Below are positions 17,050 to 24,306 of a DNA stretch of 64,000 nt, piece by piece (the first letter of the stretch is position 1; every line of letters begins with the position of its first letter). This DNA comes from Reinekea forsetii (GTDB lineage: Bacteria; Pseudomonadota; Gammaproteobacteria; Pseudomonadales; Natronospirillaceae). A program made the position numbers and the translations under genes. The notes beneath the pieces are model-generated. The model saw only the letters and a program-made list of their open reading frames with translations, made no database searches and was not told the DNA's origin. Location: contig NZ_CP011797.1 in assembly GCF_002795845.1 (NCBI RefSeq), positions 2,317,501 through 2,381,500 of the forward strand. The letters are read 5' to 3'.

Positions 17050-17955
17050 TTAAAAACCCAAGCTGGACAATAGATCGTCAACATCATCTTGATTGGCTAC
17101 TACATCAGCCTGACCGGTGTTAATCGCTGGACCGTGGCCGAGCGTCTCGTCCGGGGTGGCATCGCGTTGAGCATCGTTGCCGTGCGCGATAATGCCGGTA
17201 ATGGCCTCAACCTGACTGGCCATGAAGACCAGCTCCACTAGGCTGCTTTCAACTTCCTTAACCAGACCTGTTACCTTATGAATTACTTGCCCGGTCAGGT
17301 CCTGGAAGTCCTGCGCCAATAGAATTTGAGTCATGTTGCCCGACAAGACAGCGCTATCGGCCGCCAATTTTTGAAAATATTCATCCAGCCGCCAATAGAG
17401 GGTGCGAAACTCTGCCGCGGTCATCTCCCGTTGCACCATACGTTGCCACTCACGCTTGAGCACATTGGCCTCCAACTGAATGGCCTTGACCAGCGGCAAG
17501 CTGTCTTCGACCAGATCCAAGGTGCGATTGGCGGCGCGTTCAGTCAGTTCACTTACATAAGCGAGGCGATCACTAGCTTCGGTTAGTTCGGAGGCCTCGT
17601 CTTCGAGTTGGCTGTCGATGGCAAAGTTGGTTATAGCGCTGTGTAAGGCCCGTGTCAGCCGACCGATTTCCTGGTACAGGCCCTTATCGCGCACATTTTG
17701 CATTTCTTGTAGGTTGACTAGTGCCGATTCGAATTGGCCATTGCAGATATTATCATGCAGCAATTGGGCCTTTTCACGCAGGTTCTCCATTACATCGGAT
17801 TCGCTGCTAAGCTGCGGTGTGCGTGCATGTTGCAGTTCGATTAGGATCTGTACGGCGGCTTCGAGATTATTTTTATTTGCACATTCGAGCAGTTCCGGCG
17901 CCCTTTGTTTGAGCAAGGTCGCGAACCGTTTCGGTTCCGCAGTCTGTTCAGTCAT
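17050..17955 (-). CDS. cheZ: CheY-P phosphatase CheZ
   Basis: 301-residue protein that dephosphorylates CheY-P. The catalytic helix is LLAQDFQDLTGQVIHKV (about residue 210), containing the conserved Asp-Phe-Gln-Asp-Leu-Thr-Gly-Gln element, and the extreme C-terminus DDVDDLLSSLGF is the CheY-tethering peptide. It is longer than E. coli CheZ (214) because of an N-terminal helical extension of about 85 residues, as in Pseudomonas. ATG 17955 has GGGAG five bases upstream and is preferred to an in-frame GTG 6 bp earlier. Confidence 0.93.
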   Translation of the reverse strand: MTEQTAEPKRFATLLKQRAPELLECANKNNLEAAVQILIELQHARTPQLSSESDVMENLREKAQLLHDNICNGQFESALVNLQEMQNVRDKGLYQEIGRLTRALHSAITNFAIDSQLEDEASELTEASDRLAYVSELTERAANRTLDLVEDSLPLVKAIQLEANVLKREWQRMVQREMTAAEFRTLYWRLDEYFQKLAADSAVLSGNMTQILLAQDFQDLTGQVIHKVTGLVKEVESSLVELVFMASQVEAITGIIAHGNDAQRDATPDETLGHGPAINTGQADVVANQDDVDDLLSSLGF

Positions 17956-17975
17956 GGCCACTCCCAGAGCCCCTC

Positions 17976-18359
17976 TCAGCCGACACGCTCAAAAATCTTT
18001 GCGATTTTTTCTTTCAATGCCGATGCTGTAAAGGGTTTCACGACATAACCGTTCACACCGGCTTGCGCGGCAGCAATGATTTGATCTCGTTTGGCCTCAG
18101 CGGTTACCAGTAAGACTGGAATGGTTTTCAGTTTTTCATCTGCGCGTATTTTCTTCAGCAACTCCATACCGGTCATGCCCGGCATATTCCAATCGGTAAT
18201 GACAAAATCAAAGGTCCCATTCTGCAACATCGGCCAAGCAGTCGCGCCATCGTCCGCCTCATGAGTGTTGGTAAACCCCAGATCACGCAGCAGATTTTTT
18301 ACGATTCGGCGCATTGTTGCGAAATCATCTACCACTAGGATTTTCATGCTTTTGTCCAA
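17976..18359 (-). CDS. cheY: Chemotaxis response regulator CheY
   Basis: Single-domain receiver that binds the flagellar switch when phosphorylated. DD at residues 11-12, phospho-Asp in [11 protein letters not shown] (residue 56), Thr in VTAEAK and Lys in VVKPF are all present. Start choice: a TTG at 18359 gives MDKSMKI and lies five bases after a perfect AGGAGG (18365-18370); the ATG at 18347 gives MKI but is 17 bases away. Relatives with an MDKNMKI start make the TTG likely. First gene after the tandem-repeat gap, so it may have its own promoter. Confidence 0.95.
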   Translation of the reverse strand: MDKSMKILVVDDFATMRRIVKNLLRDLGFTNTHEADDGATAWPMLQNGTFDFVITDWNMPGMTGMELLKKIRADEKLKTIPVLLVTAEAKRDQIIAAAQAGVNGYVVKPFTASALKEKIAKIFERVG

Positions 18360-18395
18360 AAGGGCCTCCTATTTCTGAATCGGGACGGGATCTAT

Positions 18396-18410
18396 TCTAT
18401 TTATAATAGA
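18396..18410. promoter_or_regulatory. Perfect 6-3-6 inverted repeat upstream of cheY
   Basis: TCTATTTATAATAGA is an exact inverted repeat (TCTATT / AATAGA around TAT) about 26 bp upstream of the cheY ribosome-binding site. It could be an operator or lie in a promoter -10 region. No factor is identified. Confidence 0.35.
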
Positions 18411-18550
18411 CGGTGCTCTGGCCGCGCACATTTTTAAAACGGGTTTCGAAGCAAATAGCCGTATTGCCAGCGGTCGCAAAAAATGACTTCATTCGGGGTT
18501 TGAACGGCAGTAACGATGGCTGTTAATAGTTTGCCTGGCGGCTTCCAGGG

Positions 18551-18764
18551 TATTGCTTGAGGGTTGAAAGGATATTGCTTAAGGGTTGAAAGGGTATTGC
18601 TTGAGGGTTGAAAGGGTATTGCTTGAGGGTTGAAAGGGTATTGCTTGAGGGTTGAAAGGGTATTGCTTGAGGGTTGAAAGGGTATTGCTTGAGGGTTGAA
18701 AGGGTATTGCTTGAGGGTTGAAAGGGTATTGCTTGAGGGTTAAAAGGGTATTGGAGGGGGGATG
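18551..18764. repeat. 22-bp tandem repeat, nine copies plus a degenerate partial copy
   Basis: Nine head-to-tail 22-bp units run from 18551 to 18748; the core of each is TTGAGGGTTGAAAGGG preceded by TATTGC. Units 3-8 are identical; unit 1 has a G to A at its last base, unit 2 has G to A in the TTGA, and unit 9 has one G to A. A broken tenth unit decays into G-rich sequence to about 18764. The period is not a multiple of three and no protein frame is supported. It occupies most of the 465-bp gap between fliA and cheY. Each unit has two GGG runs on the + strand, which is the template strand for the operon. The remainder of the gap shows no gene. Confidence 0.95.
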
Positions 18765-18824
18765 AGCTCGGGCTTAACGGCCATTAGGAGGGGCTGAAGT
18801 GAGCCATCAGTAGAGATGGTGACT

Positions 18825-19562
18825 TTACAGCCAATCACGCAATTTAGACCGCAAGCGCAGAGTTGCTTGGGAATGGATCTGACTGACTCGGGATTCGCTG
18901 ACACCCAACACGGCGCCTATTTCTTTGAGGTTCAGTTCTTCGTCGTAATAGAGCGATAAGACCAACTGTTCACGTTCTGGTAACGCTTTTATGGCAGTGA
19001 TCAAGCGACCGTTCATTTGATCGGTCTGGTGGCCTAGGTGGGGTGCTACGGTGTCGGATACATCCGGTCGGCCTTCATCCGTTTCCGAATGATTATTCTC
19101 GACCAACTCTTCAAAACTGAACAACCGTGACCCTTGGGTATCTTTGATCAACATATAGAATTCGTCGAGGCTGATGCCCAGTTCTAAGGCCACCTCGGGA
19201 TCTTGGGCATCGCGGCCCTCACGCATCTCGATTACTCGAATCGCATCGGCTATGCGCCGGGAATTGCGGTGCACGCTGCGGGGAATCCAATCGCCCTTGC
19301 GGATTTCATCGAGCATGGAACCGCGAATTCGAATCCCAGCATAGGTCTCAAAACTAGCCCCTTTGCCCGCATCGTAATTATTCGCCGCCTCAAATAAGCC
19401 AATCATGCCCGATTGAACTAAATCGTCCAACTGAACACTGTCTGGTAGTCGCGCTAATAAATGATGGGCGATGCGTTTAACCAGCACCCCATACTGTTCT
19501 ACTAACTGCTCGTAATCGATACTGCGTTGCGTGTCATACATAGTATAGTTCTGCACCGACAT
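18825..19562 (-). CDS. fliA: Flagellar sigma factor FliA (sigma-28)
   Basis: 245-residue sigma-70 family factor for late flagellar and chemotaxis genes. Region 2 (LVQSGMIGLFEAANNYDAG... SFETYAGIRIRGSMLDEIR), region 3 (PRSVHRNSRRIADAI) and region 4 helix-turn-helix (LNLKEIGAVLGVSESRVSQIHSQA) are complete. ATG 19562, separated by one base from the fleN stop, matches the Pseudomonas FliA N-terminus; a GTG 18 bp upstream would overlap fleN. The anti-sigma factor flgM is not in the window. Confidence 0.95.
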   Translation of the reverse strand: MSVQNYTMYDTQRSIDYEQLVEQYGVLVKRIAHHLLARLPDSVQLDDLVQSGMIGLFEAANNYDAGKGASFETYAGIRIRGSMLDEIRKGDWIPRSVHRNSRRIADAIRVIEMREGRDAQDPEVALELGISLDEFYMLIKDTQGSRLFSFEELVENNHSETDEGRPDVSDTVAPHLGHQTDQMNGRLITAIKALPEREQLVLSLYYDEELNLKEIGAVLGVSESRVSQIHSQATLRLRSKLRDWL

Positions 19563-19563
19563 G

Positions 19564-20388
19564 TCAGGCTGCCCCGACACCTTGAATTAAGCGTTCTACA
19601 AAGAACTCCAAGTTGCCTTTCGGCGAGCTGGGTAAAGGCCAGGCGATCACTTTTTGCGCTAGGTCACGATACGCCACCGACGCTTTAGAGCGCGGATAGG
19701 CCTCCAATACAGCTTTTTGGCGCTGCACCGACTTGCGTACCGCTTCATCCATGGGAATGGCGCCGCTGTATTGCAACGAGACGTCCAAGAACCGATCGGT
19801 TACCTTGGCCAGCTTGTTAAACAGCATTTGACCTTCTTTTGGGGTCCGAACCATATTGGCCGCGATACGAAAGCGGTTCATGCGACAATCGCGATTAAGT
19901 ACTTTGATCAACGCGTAGCAATCGGTCACTGACGTGGGCTCATCGGTCACCACGATAAGCGCCTCGTGAGCGGCGCGCACAAAGCTGGTCACGGTTTTAG
20001 AGATACCCGCTGCAGTGTCGACGATCAACACGTCCATATACTCGCCCAAGTCGCTAAAGGCCGTGATAATACCCGCGTGTTCAACCTCACCTAAGTTGGT
20101 CATATGCTGCGAGCCCGAAGAGGCCGGTATGATTTTAATACCGGCCGGGCCTTCAACCATAATATCCAACAGGCTGGCTTGGCCGGACAAAACATCGCCG
20201 AGGTTTCGGTTAACCGACAGCCCCAGCAATACGTCCAGGTTGGCAAGCCCTAGGTCGGCATCTAACAGGACAACTCGCTTGCCAAGCTCGGCCAATCCAA
20301 TGGCAAGATTGACCGATACATTGCTCTTTCCGACACCGCCTTTACCGCCGGTGACCGCAATTACCTGTATTGGATTTAAACTTTTCAT
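19564..20388 (-). CDS. fleN: Flagellar number regulator FleN (FlhG)
   Basis: 274-residue MinD/ParA-like ATPase that limits polar flagella to one, by antagonising the FleQ activator and acting with FlhF. Deviant Walker A GGKGGVGKSNVSVNLA at residues 14-29, LLDADLGLANLDVLLGL near 42 and Walker B VLIVDTAAGIS near 130. The C-terminus lacks an obvious amphipathic MinD helix but ends in basic and hydrophobic residues. It sits between flhF and fliA, as in Pseudomonas, Vibrio and relatives. Confidence 0.95.
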   Translation of the reverse strand: MKSLNPIQVIAVTGGKGGVGKSNVSVNLAIGLAELGKRVVLLDADLGLANLDVLLGLSVNRNLGDVLSGQASLLDIMVEGPAGIKIIPASSGSQHMTNLGEVEHAGIITAFSDLGEYMDVLIVDTAAGISKTVTSFVRAAHEALIVVTDEPTSVTDCYALIKVLNRDCRMNRFRIAANMVRTPKEGQMLFNKLAKVTDRFLDVSLQYSGAIPMDEAVRKSVQRQKAVLEAYPRSKASVAYRDLAQKVIAWPLPSSPKGNLEFFVERLIQGVGAA

Positions 20389-20514
20389 TACCTATTACCT
20401 CAATTCCCGGCAGTAAAGATCACTTCTTGATGTTTGCTGATCTGCCGGCGAAATTCTATTGCGACATCGGTGGGTCTAAACAGAACCCTCCGGTGTGGCG
20501 CTGGTCGCGCTGTT

Positions 20515-21891
20515 CTAACTGGCCGTCGCTAATTTTTGGCGCTCTGGCTTTAAGCTCTGCACCAATCGCTTGGTTAATTTTTGCGCATCTCCAGGTTCGA
20601 TATCCTGCGGAATATTCTGGCCGGTGGTGATATACCAGATGGGCCAGCGATGTTTCAAGACGGGCTCTAAGATCCCGCCAAAACTGTCCGATTCATCCAG
20701 CTTAGATAGGATCACGGCATTAAAAACCAGTGCCGGCAGCTGGCCGACAAAGCGGGTGACCGACGCCGGTTGCATGGTGGCCGGTAAGACGAGTACCGTT
20801 TGAATATGCGGCGCCATGGCTTCGCTGCGCATCAATTTGTTCCAATGGACCAGCGCTTCCGCGCTGCCACTGGTGTCAATCAACACGGTACGCTTCGACG
20901 CCAAGCTACTCAGCACGCTCGACAAAGAGTCGTCTTCGGTCATGGCATGGAACTCAACGCCCAAAATATTGCTGACTGAACGCAAAATTTCTTGTCCGCC
21001 GACCTGAAACCAATCCAATGAGACCACCGCGACTGAATCGGCACCATAATCCTTAACACAATGAGCGGCCAGCTTGGCTATGGTGGTGGTTTTACCCGCC
21101 CCCGTTGGCCCCGTTAAGGCGAACAGCCCACCCTCGGCAAGCGGCTCGTAGAGCGGGCTGTCTAAGGCCGATGTTAACCGGGCAACTATTTTGCGCCAGT
21201 TCTGCTCTAAGAGGTCTTCGCGATCGAAGCTCTGCAACAGCTTGGCCGCTAAGACATCGCCAAAACCGAGCGACTTCAGACGCCCTTCTAGGCGCTCATA
21301 TTGCACTGACGTGGCGGTCAAAGGCGTATGCAGCTGTTCGGTCTGTTCTTGTAGCAGTTCACGCAGGCCGTCTATTTCGCGCCGCAACACCTTAAAGTCT
21401 GCTGCTGCTGCCGCGGCGGGGGCTGCGGGCGTGGCTTGTGCGGCCCAGCCTGCTCTAGCCGGCTCGACAGCTGGTTCGGATGCACGCGTGGAGCGGGCCA
21501 TCGGCCGCTCGGCCAGGTTTACTCGGCGATGGGCAACTTCCGTTTGGGGCTGGTTCTTGACCTGGCTGAAGGCCTGCTGATTCTTACCCGCCATTGAGGC
21601 AAAAAGATCTTTCATCGCCTGCGGGTTAAGCGGATCGGTTTTATTTAGACTGGCCGCGGGCGGCAGTGCCGCAGGCGCTATCGGGCGAGCGGTAACGGCA
21701 GCGGGGGCATCCTGAACCTCGGGTAGGGTCTCTTGGTAAAGCGCAAACTCGTATTCATCGACACCCGCGACTATCTCCAAGCCATTGCTGAGCTTGCGAC
21801 TGGACAGGATTACCGCTTCAGGCCCGAGGACTTCACTGATCGCTTTCAACCCGGACTGCATATTGGCAGCGGTAAATCGTTTAATCTTCAT
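20515..21891 (-). CDS. flhF: Flagellar placement GTPase FlhF
   Basis: 458-residue SRP-type GTPase that marks the pole for flagellar assembly. An N-terminal B domain (MKIKRFTAANMQSGLKAISE...) is followed by a low-complexity Ala/Pro linker and the NG domain: G1 LTGPTGAGKTTTIAKL near residue 260, G3 VLIDTSGSAE near 335 and G4 ILSKLDES near 390. It starts at the ATG 10 bp after the flhA stop. With FleN it implies one or few polar flagella. Confidence 0.95.
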   Translation of the reverse strand: MKIKRFTAANMQSGLKAISEVLGPEAVILSSRKLSNGLEIVAGVDEYEFALYQETLPEVQDAPAAVTARPIAPAALPPAASLNKTDPLNPQAMKDLFASMAGKNQQAFSQVKNQPQTEVAHRRVNLAERPMARSTRASEPAVEPARAGWAAQATPAAPAAAAAADFKVLRREIDGLRELLQEQTEQLHTPLTATSVQYERLEGRLKSLGFGDVLAAKLLQSFDREDLLEQNWRKIVARLTSALDSPLYEPLAEGGLFALTGPTGAGKTTTIAKLAAHCVKDYGADSVAVVSLDWFQVGGQEILRSVSNILGVEFHAMTEDDSLSSVLSSLASKRTVLIDTSGSAEALVHWNKLMRSEAMAPHIQTVLVLPATMQPASVTRFVGQLPALVFNAVILSKLDESDSFGGILEPVLKHRWPIWYITTGQNIPQDIEPGDAQKLTKRLVQSLKPERQKLATAS

Positions 21892-21901
21892 CAGCTAATC
21901 C

Positions 21902-24124
21902 TCATTGACCACCGACGGTCGCTACAATGGTAATGTGTTTGTTGTCTGGAATTTCTTGGAAACTCAGGACTTTTAAATTAGGTACCGCATGGCGGACAAA
22001 ACGCGCCAATAACATTCTTAAAGAAGCCGCGACTAAGAGCACCGCCGGTTTACCTTCCTTATCGAGATTCTTCACCGTATCACTGAGCGACGATTGCAGG
22101 CGCTCGGCCATACCAGGCTCCAAGGCAATACTGTCAAGATTTCCATCAGCACCGGCCTGTTGAATAGTCTTATGCAACAATTGCTCCAATGCTCGATCTA
22201 ATGTGATAACTGGGATTTCTTTTTCGCTGCCGACCAGACTTTGGACGATCATTCGGGCCAGACCCATGCGCGCCGCATTGGTCAAGACGTTGATGTCCTG
22301 TGACCTAGGCTGCAAGTTGGTGATCGATTCGGCAATACTGCGCATGTCGCGGATGGGCACGCTCTCAATCAATAGGTTTTGCAATATTTTCAGCAATTGG
22401 CTCAGCGAGACCGAGTTGGGCACCAGCTCTTCCGCCAATTTTGGCGAGTGTTTCGCCAATAAATCGAGCATCTGCTGCACTTCTTCGTGCCCGAGCAGCT
22501 CGTAAGAGTGCTGCGCCAACAGATGGTTGACGTGGGTCGCGACCACGGTACTGGCGTCGACTACGGTATAACCGAGGGTTTGCGCCTTATCTTTTTCCCG
22601 CAGATCAATCCAAACCGCTTCCAGGCCGAAGGCTGGATCGATGGTCTTAATGCCTTCCAGAGGACCAAATACCTGGCCAGGGTTAATCGCTAACTCACGA
22701 TCGGTATAGACTTCACCGTCCGTCACCGCGACGCCCATCAGCGTCAATTGGTAGGCATTGGGCATCAGGTCTAAGTTGTCCCGAATGTGGATCGACGGCA
22801 CCAGAAAGCCCAGGTCTTGCGATAATTTTTTCCGAATACCCTTAATGCGACCCAACAGCTCACCGCCTTGGGATCGATCGACCAACGGAATCAGGCGATA
22901 GCCGACTTCCAAACCAATGACATCAACCGGCTGGACATCGTCCCAGCTCAGCTCCTTGGTTTCATTGCTAGGCTCCAGAACCGGCGGCAAGCCACCGCTG
23001 GCGCGGGCATCGCCCAATGCTTTGGGCTGATTGGCCGTCCGGCCGGCTTTCATCGGCAACATCGGCTCACCTAGAAGCGCCTTCTCCTTGAGACTGATCC
23101 ACAACGCACCCAGGCCGCATAGGGCCGCCAACATTAGGAAGACAAAATGTGGCATGCCCGGCAAAATGCCCATTACGAAGAGCACAAAGCTGGTAATACC
23201 CAGGGCCCGCGGGGTGGAAAACATCTGATTGACGATCTGATCGCCCATCTCTTCACTGCTGCTGTTGCGTGTCACCATGATCGCCGCGGCTACCGAGAGC
23301 AACAGGGACGGTATCTGGGCAACCAGGCCATCACCAATGGTCAGCAAGGCATACTTTTGCACCGCATCGGCAAACACCAAGTCGTGCTGCACGATCCCAA
23401 TAATCAGGCCACCGATAATATTGATCACCAAAATCAAGATGCCAGCGACCGCATCGCCGCGCACGAATTTTGACGCGCCGTCCATCGACCCGTAAAAATC
23501 GGCCTCTTGCGCCACGTCCGAACGGCGAATCTTGGCCGCCTCCGCGTCGATCAGGCCGGCATTCAGGTCAGCGTCAATCGCCATCTGCTTGCCGGGCATG
23601 GCATCCAAGGTAAACCGGGCACTAACTTCAGAGACTCGACCGGCACCCTTGGTGACAACGACGAAGTTGATGATCATTAAAATTGCAAAGACCACCAGGC
23701 CGACGGCGTAGTTGCCACCGATCAGCACTTCACCAAAGGACTCAATCACCTTACCCGCAGCATCACCTCCTTCATGACCGTACATCAGCACGACTCGCGT
23801 GGAGGCGACGTTGAGCGACAATCGCATCAGGGTCGCAACAAGGATAATGGTTGGAAACACCGCGAAATCGAGTGGCCGTAAAACGTAGATAGTGACCAAC
23901 AAGACCACTATCGAGAGAGCGATGTTGAAGGTGAAGAAAATATCCAAGAGTAAGGTCGGTACAGGCAGGGTCATAAGGCCGAGCAAGACTAACAATAGAA
24001 TCGGCACCCCAAGCAATCGCTGCCCAGCAACCTTGGCACCTTGGCCGGTATTCTTGAGTACCGCTGCGCCGTCGACATTGCGGAAGTTGGTGCCGGCGGT
24101 GCGAAAATTATCTAAGAGTGCCAT
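21902..24124 (-). CDS. flhA: Flagellar export gate protein FlhA
   Basis: 740-residue inner-membrane component of the flagellar type III export gate. About eight transmembrane helices occupy residues 35-330, with the FHIPEP-family segment RVSEVSARFTLDAMPGKQMA near residue 165 and DADLNAGLIDAEAA following. The long C-terminal cytoplasmic domain begins near 350 and ends in VPNLKVLSFQEIP. The first 30 residues before the first membrane segment are an extension relative to E. coli FlhA. First gene of the cluster, directly behind a sigma-54 promoter; flhB is not adjacent. Confidence 0.96.
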   Translation of the reverse strand: MALLDNFRTAGTNFRNVDGAAVLKNTGQGAKVAGQRLLGVPILLLVLLGLMTLPVPTLLLDIFFTFNIALSIVVLLVTIYVLRPLDFAVFPTIILVATLMRLSLNVASTRVVLMYGHEGGDAAGKVIESFGEVLIGGNYAVGLVVFAILMIINFVVVTKGAGRVSEVSARFTLDAMPGKQMAIDADLNAGLIDAEAAKIRRSDVAQEADFYGSMDGASKFVRGDAVAGILILVINIIGGLIIGIVQHDLVFADAVQKYALLTIGDGLVAQIPSLLLSVAAAIMVTRNSSSEEMGDQIVNQMFSTPRALGITSFVLFVMGILPGMPHFVFLMLAALCGLGALWISLKEKALLGEPMLPMKAGRTANQPKALGDARASGGLPPVLEPSNETKELSWDDVQPVDVIGLEVGYRLIPLVDRSQGGELLGRIKGIRKKLSQDLGFLVPSIHIRDNLDLMPNAYQLTLMGVAVTDGEVYTDRELAINPGQVFGPLEGIKTIDPAFGLEAVWIDLREKDKAQTLGYTVVDASTVVATHVNHLLAQHSYELLGHEEVQQMLDLLAKHSPKLAEELVPNSVSLSQLLKILQNLLIESVPIRDMRSIAESITNLQPRSQDINVLTNAARMGLARMIVQSLVGSEKEIPVITLDRALEQLLHKTIQQAGADGNLDSIALEPGMAERLQSSLSDTVKNLDKEGKPAVLLVAASLRMLLARFVRHAVPNLKVLSFQEIPDNKHITIVATVGGQ

Positions 24125-24166
24125 GGGTCAATTTTCTGTCAGATTCTATAAAGTACTGCTTATAAC

Positions 24167-24181
24167 GCAAAAATCGCGCCA
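24167..24181 (-). promoter_or_regulatory. Sigma-54 promoter for flhA
   Basis: On the minus strand TGGCGCGATTTTTGC matches the RpoN consensus TGGCACG-N4-TTGC at all but one position: the -24 element is 24175-24181 and the -12 element 24167-24170, with exact spacing. The predicted start near 24155 leaves a leader of about 30 bases before the flhA ATG at 24124. In Pseudomonas, flhA is RpoN/FleQ dependent; a FleQ gene is not in the window. Confidence 0.78.
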
Positions 24182-24259
24182 AAATGTGATCCATTTGACA
24201 AATAATAGCGTGACCCGCCCTGACGCCTTTCTCCGGCGGCTCTCGGTGGCCGAAGGGGC

Positions 24260-24284
24260 AAAAAAATGGCCACCTTGGACGGCC
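24260..24284 (-). terminator. Weak terminator after the GH31 gene
   Basis: On the minus strand a short GGCC...GGCC stem (24281-24284 with 24268-24271) is followed by ATTTTTTT. The stem is only four perfect pairs, so termination may be partial. It lies between the GH31 stop and the flhA sigma-54 promoter. Confidence 0.4.
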
Positions 24285-24306
24285 TAACTGGGCGCGCAAG
24301 GACCGC

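Noticed and set aside
18441..18475. Sigma-54 promoter in front of cheY
   Set aside because: TGGC and TTGC elements occur on the minus strand but their spacing is four bases too long for RpoN.
18551..18764. CRISPR array
   Set aside because: The units are directly adjacent with no unique spacers and no cas genes are in the window; this is a simple tandem repeat.
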